64,000 nt of DNA from contig NZ_CANLMP010000007.1 in NCBI RefSeq assembly GCF_947492405.1, positions 62,001 through 126,000 of the forward strand, given 5' to 3'. Below, in pieces: positions 9,480 to 17,856 of the stretch; within the stretch, counting starts at the first letter, position 1; each line of letters begins with the position of its first letter. The position numbers and the translations under genes are program-made. The notes under the pieces were generated by a model, which did no database searches, was not told the origin of the DNA, and saw only the letters and a program-made list of their open reading frames with translations. This stretch comes from an uncultured Aquimarina sp. (GTDB lineage: Bacteria; Bacteroidota; Bacteroidia; Flavobacteriales; Flavobacteriaceae).

Positions 9480-9859
9480 TTTAACGTAGCAATCCACCAG
9501 GTGTTTCCATAAGGATCTTTAAAACCAGCTCCACGAGCTCCATAATCTTCTTCCATAGGTTGCATTAAGGATGTAGAGCCTGCATCTATAGCGTTATAGT
9601 AGGTTTGATCGGTATCTTTTACATAAACATACATCGATGTATGTTGAGCTGGATATGTTTTGGAAGCTTCAGTGATCATGATGGTAGTATCTCCGATCAT
9701 TACTTCGGAATGTTCCACTTTATAAGCTGCATCTACTTTTCTAATCATTTCCTGAGCGTTGAATATTTTTCTTATAAAATCAATAAAATCATCTGCATTC
9801 TCGACTACCAAATAAGGCATTGCTTGTTGATGGCCTGCTGTAATTTTCATTCGTTGCAT
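9476..9859 (-). CDS. VOC (glyoxalase/bleomycin-resistance fold) protein
   Basis: A 127-residue protein with two beta-alpha-beta-beta-beta modules of the vicinal oxygen chelate superfamily. The first half reads PYLVVENADDFIDFIRKIFNAQE and the second VYVKDTDQTYYNAIDAG, ending in GFKDPYGNTWWIATLN. That end is typical of the PhnB-like subgroup. These proteins are often annotated as glyoxalase-like, but members differ widely and the substrate is not predictable. The usual metal-binding His positions are not obvious. It converges on brnQ with a four-base overlap. Cytoplasmic, probably monocistronic. Confidence 0.85.
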   Translation of the reverse strand: MQRMKITAGHQQAMPYLVVENADDFIDFIRKIFNAQEMIRKVDAAYKVEHSEVMIGDTTIMITEASKTYPAQHTSMYVYVKDTDQTYYNAIDAGSTSLMQPMEEDYGARGAGFKDPYGNTWWIATLN

Positions 9860-9965
9860 TGTTATTCTTTAACGTTTTGCTATGCAACGATAAAATGATT
9901 ATAAATATTCTATAAAATGTTAGAAAATAGTATTAAAAAAATCCAAAGCTTAAAATTCTGAGAAA

Positions 9966-11456
9966 TTATTTTTTCAATATTTCTACCCACCCTCGAATTT
10001 TTTTTGCAACAGGATCCGCTCCACGATCATAGTTAGACATTACGACCATTATGTATCCATTGTCCAAAAACATGGACATTTGTGAGTTAAGACCAGGAAA
10101 ACCTCCTCCATGGCCCACAACTTTACCAGCTTTACTTTTATTGATAGTGAAACCATAACCGTATCCAGATTTTATATGATCAGTCCAAAGTAGTTCTGAG
10201 GATGATTTAGAAACTAATTCTCCATTACTCAATGCTAATGCAAAATTATGTAGGTCTTTAATCGTAGAAAAACCTCCTCCGGCAGGACCTCCTTTAATAA
10301 CATGTTTAAAGATATTATTTTTCCAACCTGTCGAGTTATTGGCTGTAGGAATATATCCTATAGCTAGATTTTCTATAGGTTCATCCATCTCAAAGGAATC
10401 AGAACTAATCATTCCAGCAGGATGATAAATATGTTCTTTAATATATTCAAAATAGTCCTGTCCTGAAGATTTCTGGATAATCACTCCTAAGAGCAACATT
10501 CCTGTATTACTATATCTATATTTTTCTCCTGGAGTAAATGAAAGAGTACTTTCTTTTACTAAAGGTTTAAACTGATCTATATTTCGGTATAATTCTCTTG
10601 ATGAAGTAAAAAAAGTTTTATTAAAATAACTTCCTAATCCACTAGTATGCGATAGTAAATGATGGATGGTTATTTGGTCTGTTATTTCTTTAGAAAGCCA
10701 ACTCTCATCTACATATTTACTGATAGGATCCTGTAATGCTATCTTTTCTTTTTCTGCCAATTGCATTATAGCAATAGCTGTAAACATTTTGTTCATCGAC
10801 CCTAGATTAAACTTAGTATTGATGGTATTAGCCACGTGAAACCTCTTAGAAGCTTCACCATAGGCTTTTTCAAATAAAATTTTATTCCCTTTTGCTATCA
10901 AAACTGCTCCTGAGAATATATCGTTTGTAGAAAGTTTATTAAGAAGTACTGTAGTCTTATTTATGAATTCGGTTTCTGATATATCTGATTCCATGACATT
11001 CAAAGGAACATCTGCAGACGAAAACCATAAACTATCAACTATGTAATCTGTTGTATTTGTAAAACTTAAAACAAATGAATAGAAGGCATCAAAATTATTG
11101 TCTTTTACGATGATTATTGTTTTGTCAGGATTGGGAGGCGTATATGTTCTTACGCTATAAAAGTTTACACCTCCTGTTTTTCTTGAGTTATCCAATAAAT
11201 ATTCTTGAATATCTCTTAAAGAGAATTTTTTCAGGATATCATCCTTACTGTGTTTTGTGATAAACTGAGTTATTTTTTCAGGATCATTTGCATTAAACAT
11301 GTCTATAGTTTCCTGAACTATTTGCCCCATTTTTCCTTTAGGAAAATTAAGGTCATCCTTAAAACTTATTTTAGCTGTCTGCTGGGTATAACATAAAAAC
11401 GGAAGCATTAATAAGATGAATAATGTCTTAAAGTTGTTGGTGTTTTTTAAAGTCAT
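9966..11456 (-). CDS. Secreted serine hydrolase, class C beta-lactamase fold
   Basis: A 496-residue protein with signal peptide (about 1-24, ending LCYTQ). Residues about 35-155 form a small alpha/beta domain often found ahead of this catalytic domain in Bacteroidota. From about 170 the beta-lactamase/transpeptidase-like fold has the SxxK motif in GSMNKMFTA (Ser220, Lys223), the YxN motif in RYSNTGM (Tyr315-Asn317), and HGGGFPG in place of the KTG triad. These are the catalytic elements of class C-like esterases, D-amino-acid peptidases and PBP4*-type proteins, so beta-lactam resistance should not be assumed. Expected location is the periplasm. Stand-alone gene. Confidence 0.88.
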   Translation of the reverse strand: MTLKNTNNFKTLFILLMLPFLCYTQQTAKISFKDDLNFPKGKMGQIVQETIDMFNANDPEKITQFITKHSKDDILKKFSLRDIQEYLLDNSRKTGGVNFYSVRTYTPPNPDKTIIIVKDNNFDAFYSFVLSFTNTTDYIVDSLWFSSADVPLNVMESDISETEFINKTTVLLNKLSTNDIFSGAVLIAKGNKILFEKAYGEASKRFHVANTINTKFNLGSMNKMFTAIAIMQLAEKEKIALQDPISKYVDESWLSKEITDQITIHHLLSHTSGLGSYFNKTFFTSSRELYRNIDQFKPLVKESTLSFTPGEKYRYSNTGMLLLGVIIQKSSGQDYFEYIKEHIYHPAGMISSDSFEMDEPIENLAIGYIPTANNSTGWKNNIFKHVIKGGPAGGGFSTIKDLHNFALALSNGELVSKSSSELLWTDHIKSGYGYGFTINKSKAGKVVGHGGGFPGLNSQMSMFLDNGYIMVVMSNYDRGADPVAKKIRGWVEILKK

Positions 11457-11649
11457 TATGATGGTTTTAAAGTTTAGTCCGCTACTATAGTTTTCGACAG
11501 AAATAAGACTTAGCGGATAGACAATTTATGCCATCAAATATTATTCCATTTGACAATAAAGGTCATTAAGAAATTTTTAACTTAAAAACCTCGAAGATTT
11601 TTTGGAATCCTCAAGGCTTTAAATATGTTTGACTATATAAAATATGTTA

Positions 11650-12939
11650 CTAGTTCATTAGTTCTTCTATCTCTTCCGCTTCAATAGGAATATTTGCCAT
11701 TAAATTAAAAGGATCTCCTTTTTCCTGTATCACAACATCATCTTCCAATCGTATTCCAAAACCTTCATCAGGGATATAGATACCAGGTTCTACAGTAAAG
11801 ACCATATTAGCTTGCATTGGCTCTGTTAAGATTCCATAATCGTGTGTATCCAATCCAATATGATGAGAAGTACCGTGCATAAAATATTTTTTATAAGCCG
11901 GCCAGTCCGGATCTTCATTTTGCACATCAGATTTATCAATAAGTCCAAGTCCTAATAATTCTGAAGTCATAATTTTACCAACTTCTACATGGTAATCTGC
12001 CCAAATAGCACCAGGCACTAACATTTTTGTGGCTTCATTTTTTACTCGTAAAACTGCGTCATATACTGCTCTCTGGCGATCCGTAAACTTACCTGATACA
12101 GGAATTGTACGGCTTAGATCACTAGAGTAATTAGCATATTCTGCAGCAATGTCCATTAGGATTAACTCTCCTTCTTTGCACTGTTGGTTGTTTTCGATAT
12201 AATGCAATACATTGGCGTTATTACCACTAGCGATAATAGGAGTATACGCAAAACCTTTAGATCGGTGATTTATAAATTCGTGTAATAATTCTGCTTCAAG
12301 ATTATATTCCCACACTCCTGGTTTTACAAATCCCAATAATCTTCTGAATCCTTTTTCTGTGATATTACAAGCGGTTTGCATCAGATCAATTTCTATTGGA
12401 TCTTTTACAGAACGCAGTCTTTGTAAAATAGGATTACTTTTTGCTACAGCATGAGCAGGATATTTAGCTTTCCACCATTTGGTAAAACGATCTTCTCTGG
12501 TTTCGGTTTCTACATTTGATCTATAATGTTCATTTGTATTTACATAAACGGTATCACATTGTGTCATGATCTCAAAGAATACTTTCTCCAGATCCTGTAA
12601 CCAATACACGGTTTTTATTCCTGAAGTTTCAAAAGCCTTTTCTTTGGTTAATTTTTCACCTTCCCAGATAGCAATTAATTCACTGGTTTCTTTTAAGAAT
12701 AAGATTTCACGGTGTTTTTCATTTGGCGCATCCGGAAAAAGTATTAATATACTTTCTTCTTGATCTACCCCACTTAGATAAAAAATATCTCTATGCTGCT
12801 CAAAAGGCATTGTACTATCAGCGCTAATAGGATAAATATCGTTACTATTAAAAACTGCAATACTATTAGGTTTCATCTTAGCTACAAAGTTCTTTCTGTT
12901 CTTTATAAAAAGATTTTTATCTATTAGGTGATATTTCAT
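11650..12939 (-). CDS. pepP: Xaa-Pro aminopeptidase (aminopeptidase P family)
   Basis: A 429-residue cytoplasmic metallopeptidase that removes an N-terminal residue preceding proline. The N-terminal creatinase-like domain (about 1-170) is followed by the pita-bread catalytic domain. The five metal ligands are visible: Asp263 and Asp274 in LMDIAAEYANYSSDLSR, His359 in HGTSHHIGLD, Glu384 in VEPGIYIP and Glu399 in IRLEDDVV. The length is normal for aminopeptidase P. A perfect -7 box (TATTTTTG on the minus strand) lies at 12974-12981, 34 bases before the ATG. It is divergent from the large propeller gene at 13075. Confidence 0.93.
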   Translation of the reverse strand: MKYHLIDKNLFIKNRKNFVAKMKPNSIAVFNSNDIYPISADSTMPFEQHRDIFYLSGVDQEESILILFPDAPNEKHREILFLKETSELIAIWEGEKLTKEKAFETSGIKTVYWLQDLEKVFFEIMTQCDTVYVNTNEHYRSNVETETREDRFTKWWKAKYPAHAVAKSNPILQRLRSVKDPIEIDLMQTACNITEKGFRRLLGFVKPGVWEYNLEAELLHEFINHRSKGFAYTPIIASGNNANVLHYIENNQQCKEGELILMDIAAEYANYSSDLSRTIPVSGKFTDRQRAVYDAVLRVKNEATKMLVPGAIWADYHVEVGKIMTSELLGLGLIDKSDVQNEDPDWPAYKKYFMHGTSHHIGLDTHDYGILTEPMQANMVFTVEPGIYIPDEGFGIRLEDDVVIQEKGDPFNLMANIPIEAEEIEELMN

Positions 12940-12973
12940 ATGTTCAATGTATTAGATGTGTATTATGGAATTC

Positions 12974-12981
12974 CAAAAATA
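12974..12981 (-). promoter_or_regulatory. Candidate -7 box of pepP
   Basis: The minus strand reads TATTTTTG, matching TAnnTTTG, 34 bases upstream of the pepP start codon. This is a normal position for a short 5' leader. The -33 element is not clear. Confidence 0.4.
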
Positions 12982-13074
12982 CTAAAGCCAAGAGGATGTA
13001 TTGTTAAACAATATCTAAAAATTTTGACACTATATTAGCATTCTATACTTTCAGCCAACTAAATTTCCATCGTA

Positions 13075-15927
13075 ATGAAAACTTATAGCTTAACTTTTTT
13101 ACTATTATTCGTTAGTATTTCCATTTTTTCTCAGCAACCTGCTACACAAGCTGAAGAGATTCAAAAAGGATTATTACAAAAACAACAACTAGAAAAATCA
13201 TCTCTTGTTAAGAATGTTCCTTTTGAAAACATAGGTCCATCTGTTATGAGCGGTCGCGTAGTAGATGTAGATGTAAACCCGGGAAATACTTCAGAGTTTT
13301 ATGTTGGTTATGCTTCTGGCGGGTTATGGTATACTATAAATAATGGAACGACTTTCGAACCTGTATTGGATAACGCAGAAACTATTAATGTAGGTGACAT
13401 TGCGGTGGATTGGAAAAATGGAACTATCTGGGTTGGTACTGGAGAAAATAACTCATCCAGATCGTCATATGCAGGAATTGGAATTTTAAAATCTAATGAT
13501 AAAGGAAAAACCTGGCAGAATGTTGGACTGATTGATTCTCATCATATCGGAAGAATTGTAATAAACCCTGTTAATTCTAATGAGGTAATCGTTGGAGTTA
13601 CAGGACATTTGTATTCTAATAATGAAGAAAGAGGAATATATAAAACTACTGATGGAGGATCTACCTGGAAAAAAACATTGTTTATTAATAGTGAGACGGG
13701 AATTATTGATGTTGGATATGCTCCTGATAATTTCAATATTATGTATGCTGCAGCCTGGGACAAGGATCGTAAAGCTTGGAATTTTGAAGGAAATGGAGTG
13801 GGGTCAGGAATTTATAAAAGTACAGATGCAGGAAACACCTGGAGTAAAATTTCGATAGAAGGAAGTGGTTTCCCGACGGGGAATGGAGTAGGAAGAATTG
13901 GATTAGCTGTTTTTGATGAGAATACCTTGTATGCTGTTCACGATAGCCAATTTAGAAGAGATGATAGTAAAAAAACTGAAAAAAGTTCTGGACTCATTAA
14001 AGATGATTTTAAAACCATGTCTGTAGATGCTTTTTTAAATTTAGAAGACAAAAAACTGAATCGCTACTTAAAAACAAATGGATTTCAGGAAAAGTATCGT
14101 GCAGAAAATGTGAAACAAATGGTGAGAAGCGGTTCTGTAAAGCCAATTGATTTGGCAAAGTATTTAGAAAATGCGAATGCAGCTCTTTTTGATACTCCGG
14201 TAATTGGTGCTGAGGTGTACAGAAGTGATGATGGTGGTAAAAGTTGGAAAAAAACACATAAGGAGTATCTGGATGACATCTTCTATAGTTATGGATATTA
14301 CTTTGCTCAAATACAAGTAAACCCTGTAAACAAAGATCATATTTATATTTCTGGAGTACCGATTCTAAAATCAAAAGATGGAGGAAAAACGTATAAAAGT
14401 ATTAGTGCAGAAAATGTACATGCAGATCATCATTCGCTTTGGATAAACCCTAATAACCCAAGCCATCTTATTAATGGAAATGATGGTGGTGTCAATATTA
14501 CCTATGATGATGGAGAGAATTGGATTAAGGCCAATCAACCTAGTGTTGGACAGTTTTATGCAATCAATATAGATCATGAGAAACCTTATAATGTATATGG
14601 AGGACTACAGGATAACGGTGTTTGGGTTGGTTCTGTAACTGCTCAAGAAGATGCTTCCTGGCATCAAAGTGGTCATTATCCTTGGAAAAGTATTATGGGA
14701 GGTGATGGTATGCAGGTACAGATTGATAATCGAGATAATAATATTGTGTATACTGGATTTCAGTTTGGAAATTACTTTAGATTAGATCGATCAACTGATG
14801 AACAAACTTATATCCAGCCAAAACATGAATTAGGAGAATCACCGTATCGATTTAATTGGCAGACACCTATTTTATTATCACCACACAATCAAGATATTTT
14901 GTATTTAGGCGGAAATAAATTGATGAGATCGATGAATCAAGGAGATGAGTGGACGGCAATTTCGAAGGATCTTACCAATGGAGGTAAAAAAGGAAATGTG
15001 GCATATGGCACGCTAACTTCAATTTCTGAATCTGTTTTTCAGTTTGGGTTGATATACACAGGTAGTGATGATGGTTTGGTTTATGTTACCAAAAATGCAG
15101 GAGGTAATTGGAATAAAATTTCTGATAGTTTTCCGAAAGATTTATGGGTGTCTAGGGTTGTTGCCTCTACTCATAAAAAAGAGCGAGTTTATGTGAGCTT
15201 AAATGGATATCGATGGGATGACTTTATTGCATATGTATATATGAGTGATGATTATGGTCAAACCTGGAAAAACATAGCAAAAGAATTGCCAATATCAGCG
15301 GTTAACGTAATACAAGAAGATCCTAAAAATGAAAATGTGTTGTATGTTGGATCGGATAATGGTGCCTATGTTTCTTTGGATAAAGGAAACACTTGGCAGG
15401 TATTTTCTAATGGAGTGCCAAACGTAGCAGTGCACGATATTGTGATACAACCCGAAGCCAACGATTTGTTGTTAGGAACTCATGGTAGAAGCATTTATAA
15501 AACAAATATTGAACCGTTACAAAATTTAAACACAGAAGTACTTGATTCTGAATTGTATTTGTATCCAATGAATGAAGTAAAAGCTTCACCTCGTTGGGGA
15601 AGCTCCTGGAGTAAGTGGTTAGATGCCTATGAGCCTTCTAAGACTATTAAATATTATGCAAATAACGTGGGAACCGTTACCGTTAAGATTGCTTCAGAAA
15701 GTGGAAAAACGCTTCAGGAGTTTTCTTCGGACTCAGATAAAGGATTGAATTATACGGAGTATGACCTTACAATTTCTGATAAAGGAAGAAAAGCATTGTT
15801 AAAAGAGTTTCCGGATGAAGACATTTCAGAAAGAAAAAACGGTAAGTACTATCTTCCTGTCGGAAAATATGAAGTGATTATTTCTAATGGTAAACAAACA
15901 GAAAAAGTTCCTTTTGAGGTAAAATAA
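13075..15927 (+). CDS. Large secreted BNR/sortilin-like beta-propeller protein
   Basis: A 950-residue protein with a clear signal peptide (LLLFVSISIFSQ). It is made of BNR/Asp-box-type blades: repeated S.DGG..W or T.DGGSTW motifs (KSNDKGKTWQ, KTTDGGSTWK, KSTDAGNTWS, RSDDGGKSWK, KSKDGGKTY, MSDDYGQTWK). They span about residues 45-830 and resemble the VPS10/sortilin-like ten-blade fold. An ENIGPSVMSGRV segment near residue 52 is typical of the 'WD40/YVTN/BNR-like' Bacteroidota family sometimes labelled glycosyl hydrolase. No catalytic residues can be assigned. There is no T9SS tail; the C-terminus (PVGKYEVIISNG) is a small beta-domain. Probable periplasmic or surface binding protein. Confidence 0.85.
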   Translation: MKTYSLTFLLLFVSISIFSQQPATQAEEIQKGLLQKQQLEKSSLVKNVPFENIGPSVMSGRVVDVDVNPGNTSEFYVGYASGGLWYTINNGTTFEPVLDNAETINVGDIAVDWKNGTIWVGTGENNSSRSSYAGIGILKSNDKGKTWQNVGLIDSHHIGRIVINPVNSNEVIVGVTGHLYSNNEERGIYKTTDGGSTWKKTLFINSETGIIDVGYAPDNFNIMYAAAWDKDRKAWNFEGNGVGSGIYKSTDAGNTWSKISIEGSGFPTGNGVGRIGLAVFDENTLYAVHDSQFRRDDSKKTEKSSGLIKDDFKTMSVDAFLNLEDKKLNRYLKTNGFQEKYRAENVKQMVRSGSVKPIDLAKYLENANAALFDTPVIGAEVYRSDDGGKSWKKTHKEYLDDIFYSYGYYFAQIQVNPVNKDHIYISGVPILKSKDGGKTYKSISAENVHADHHSLWINPNNPSHLINGNDGGVNITYDDGENWIKANQPSVGQFYAINIDHEKPYNVYGGLQDNGVWVGSVTAQEDASWHQSGHYPWKSIMGGDGMQVQIDNRDNNIVYTGFQFGNYFRLDRSTDEQTYIQPKHELGESPYRFNWQTPILLSPHNQDILYLGGNKLMRSMNQGDEWTAISKDLTNGGKKGNVAYGTLTSISESVFQFGLIYTGSDDGLVYVTKNAGGNWNKISDSFPKDLWVSRVVASTHKKERVYVSLNGYRWDDFIAYVYMSDDYGQTWKNIAKELPISAVNVIQEDPKNENVLYVGSDNGAYVSLDKGNTWQVFSNGVPNVAVHDIVIQPEANDLLLGTHGRSIYKTNIEPLQNLNTEVLDSELYLYPMNEVKASPRWGSSWSKWLDAYEPSKTIKYYANNVGTVTVKIASESGKTLQEFSSDSDKGLNYTEYDLTISDKGRKALLKEFPDEDISERKNGKYYLPVGKYEVIISNGKQTEKVPFEVK

Positions 15928-15999
15928 AACATAAACTTAGATTTATTACGTTTAGGATTTATTAGACAATTATATAAAGACAATCAATCTTTTTGCGTT

Positions 16000-16014
16000 A
16001 CTTTATAGTAAAGT
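16000..16014. promoter_or_regulatory. Dyad upstream of the GAF-AraC gene
   Basis: ACTTTA-TAG-TAAAGT is a perfect 6-bp inverted repeat with three central bases, 15 bases before the ATG of the regulator at 16030. Its position suits an operator for autoregulation. A similar ACTTT/AAAGT dyad occurs at 27294-27309 before another gene. Confidence 0.3.
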
Positions 16015-16029
16015 TTATTAACCAACGTA

Positions 16030-17721
16030 ATGAAAGTAAATCCCTACAATACGGTCATCTTATTAGGATGCCTGACACTTGTTGTTATGGCATTGTGGAA
16101 GCTGCTTGTTTACTGGAAAAAGGGCAAAACCTATCGGTTTTTTTACGGAATCTTAATTACCGCTAATCTTGTAATAATACAAGTACTACTAATGGATTTT
16201 GGAGTCCACAAGGAACATGCTTGGATACTAGCTTTTTTTATTCCCTTTCAATATCTGTCACCAGTATATTTTACGGCATTTATCTGTTACTATCTAAAAA
16301 AAGAAGAAATATACAAAAGGAATCGAAATTATTTGTTCCTTCCGTTTATTGGTTTTTTTGTATTGTACACGATACTTAAGGTAAATGTTTTCTTGGATTA
16401 CGCGTGGATTTCGAAAGAAGTTTTTACCATTATTCATACCGAAATTGATGAAAACTCAACATTGACATTTAGTATTATTCTTAGTATTTGGAATCTTTTG
16501 ATTATTAGTGAGTATGAAAAAACTATTGGTAAACTATCTTTTGATCAGGTAAGGAAAAAAACACAATGGATTAAAACCATTGTTACCGTATTTATTACGT
16601 TCAATGTGATTTGGTTATTAACGATTGTTCTGTTTTTTATAAGAGAAGATATAAGCGGTCATTTTCCATACTATCCATTTTGGATCCTATATCTACTGTT
16701 TTTTTACACGTTTTTATATTTAGGATCAACGCATCTTAATGAAGTATCTAAAAGAAAACAATCTGATGAAGAAGCAGTGCAAAAAGCAATTCAGAATTTT
16801 AGAATGTCAGGACTGAATCATATGTTTTCAGAAGAAGAACTAGAATTGATCCATTATGACAAGCCATCTCAGATTACAGGGATATTAAGCTATTTTTCTA
16901 CATCGTTGTTTGATAAAAATAAGCTGGAAGATGTATTGTGGGATATTGTAGAAAATTGTATAGCATATCTCCAATTAGAAGACTGTATCATATATATATT
17001 AGATGCATCAAAAAAGGCACTTATTCAGAAAGCTGCATTTGGAAACAAAAACCAAGGAGAGCGCAAAATATTGAGTCCAATAGAAATTTCTATAGGAGAA
17101 GGAATCGTAGGGCAAGTTGCTGAATCAGGAGAATATGAATGCGTGTACAATGTAGCCTATGATGATCGATACGTTGTGGATGATATAAGTAGGAGGTCTG
17201 AATTAGCAGTTCCGATTATGATTGAAGATAAAGTTATAGGAGTTTTAGATTCTGAACATTCTGAAGAAGGGTTTTTTAATGAACATCATATTCTTTTATT
17301 TCAACTTATTGCTAAACTTACAGCAAAGAAGCTTGCGCAGCTTAATATTAAGAATACAACTAACATAACCAATGATAATTTGTATTTTAAAGAGCTTCAT
17401 TTTTTGATGAAAGAGGCTAAAATTTATAGAGATTCGAATTTAGGTCTGGACAGCATTTCTAAAATGTTGAAAATAAGCAGCAATTATTTATCCCAAATGG
17501 TCAACAAATTAAGTGGATCTAATTTTTCGGATTATGTAAATAGTTTTCGTATAGAAGATGCTAAGTCAAAGCTTAAAAACCCGAAATTTATAAACTATAC
17601 CATACTAGATATAGCATTAGAAGCAGGCTTTAATTCTAAATCTACTTTTTATAGCGCTTTTAAAAAACACACAGGCATTTCGCCCAAAGAGTACAGAGAA
17701 GCTTCATTAGAGATGAAATAA
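16030..17721 (+). CDS. Membrane-bound GAF-AraC transcriptional regulator
   Basis: A 563-residue fusion. Residues 1-235 are about seven hydrophobic segments, a membrane sensor domain of a kind seen before AraC domains in Flavobacteriia. Residues about 275-435 form a GAF domain (VQKAAFG-like IQKAAFGNKN, GIVGQVAESGEY, SELAVPIMIEDKVIGVLDSEHSE). Residues about 455-560 are an AraC-type double helix-turn-helix (LGLDSISKMLKISSNYLSQ, ILDIALEAGFNSKSTFYSAFKK, TGISPKEYR). Such a protein should sense a membrane or small-molecule signal and bind DNA from the membrane. A shorter paralogue lies at 21974, on the other side of the hybrid sensor. Direct target unknown; the dyad elements at 23-31 kb are candidates. 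Confidence 0.85.
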   Translation: MKVNPYNTVILLGCLTLVVMALWKLLVYWKKGKTYRFFYGILITANLVIIQVLLMDFGVHKEHAWILAFFIPFQYLSPVYFTAFICYYLKKEEIYKRNRNYLFLPFIGFFVLYTILKVNVFLDYAWISKEVFTIIHTEIDENSTLTFSIILSIWNLLIISEYEKTIGKLSFDQVRKKTQWIKTIVTVFITFNVIWLLTIVLFFIREDISGHFPYYPFWILYLLFFYTFLYLGSTHLNEVSKRKQSDEEAVQKAIQNFRMSGLNHMFSEEELELIHYDKPSQITGILSYFSTSLFDKNKLEDVLWDIVENCIAYLQLEDCIIYILDASKKALIQKAAFGNKNQGERKILSPIEISIGEGIVGQVAESGEYECVYNVAYDDRYVVDDISRRSELAVPIMIEDKVIGVLDSEHSEEGFFNEHHILLFQLIAKLTAKKLAQLNIKNTTNITNDNLYFKELHFLMKEAKIYRDSNLGLDSISKMLKISSNYLSQMVNKLSGSNFSDYVNSFRIEDAKSKLKNPKFINYTILDIALEAGFNSKSTFYSAFKKHTGISPKEYREASLEMK

Positions 17722-17775
17722 CCCATAACAATTCATTGATTTAAAACTTTTTATAGCATGAGCTTAAAGCTGGAT

Positions 17776-17803
17776 ATTGTAAAAAAAGTTGTTCTTTTAC
17801 AAT
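17776..17803. promoter_or_regulatory. Inverted repeat upstream of the hybrid sensor gene
   Basis: ATTGTAAAA (17776-17784) and TTTTACAAT (17795-17803) form a perfect 9-bp inverted repeat with a 10-base spacer, 53 bases before the ATG at 17857. A second palindrome, TACCATGGTA, lies at 17810-17819. The pair could be operator sites for the sensor gene or an mRNA hairpin. There is no U-tract. Confidence 0.4.
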
Positions 17804-17856
17804 AAGATATACCATGGTACAATACCTGTTAAGTTTCATGAGATTTATAAGAGCCC

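Noticed and set aside
9966..11456. Beta-lactamase (antibiotic resistance) call for the serine hydrolase
   Set aside because: The SxxK/YxN fold is shared by many esterases and peptidases, and the N-terminal domain and HGGGFPG motif do not indicate a true class C beta-lactamase.
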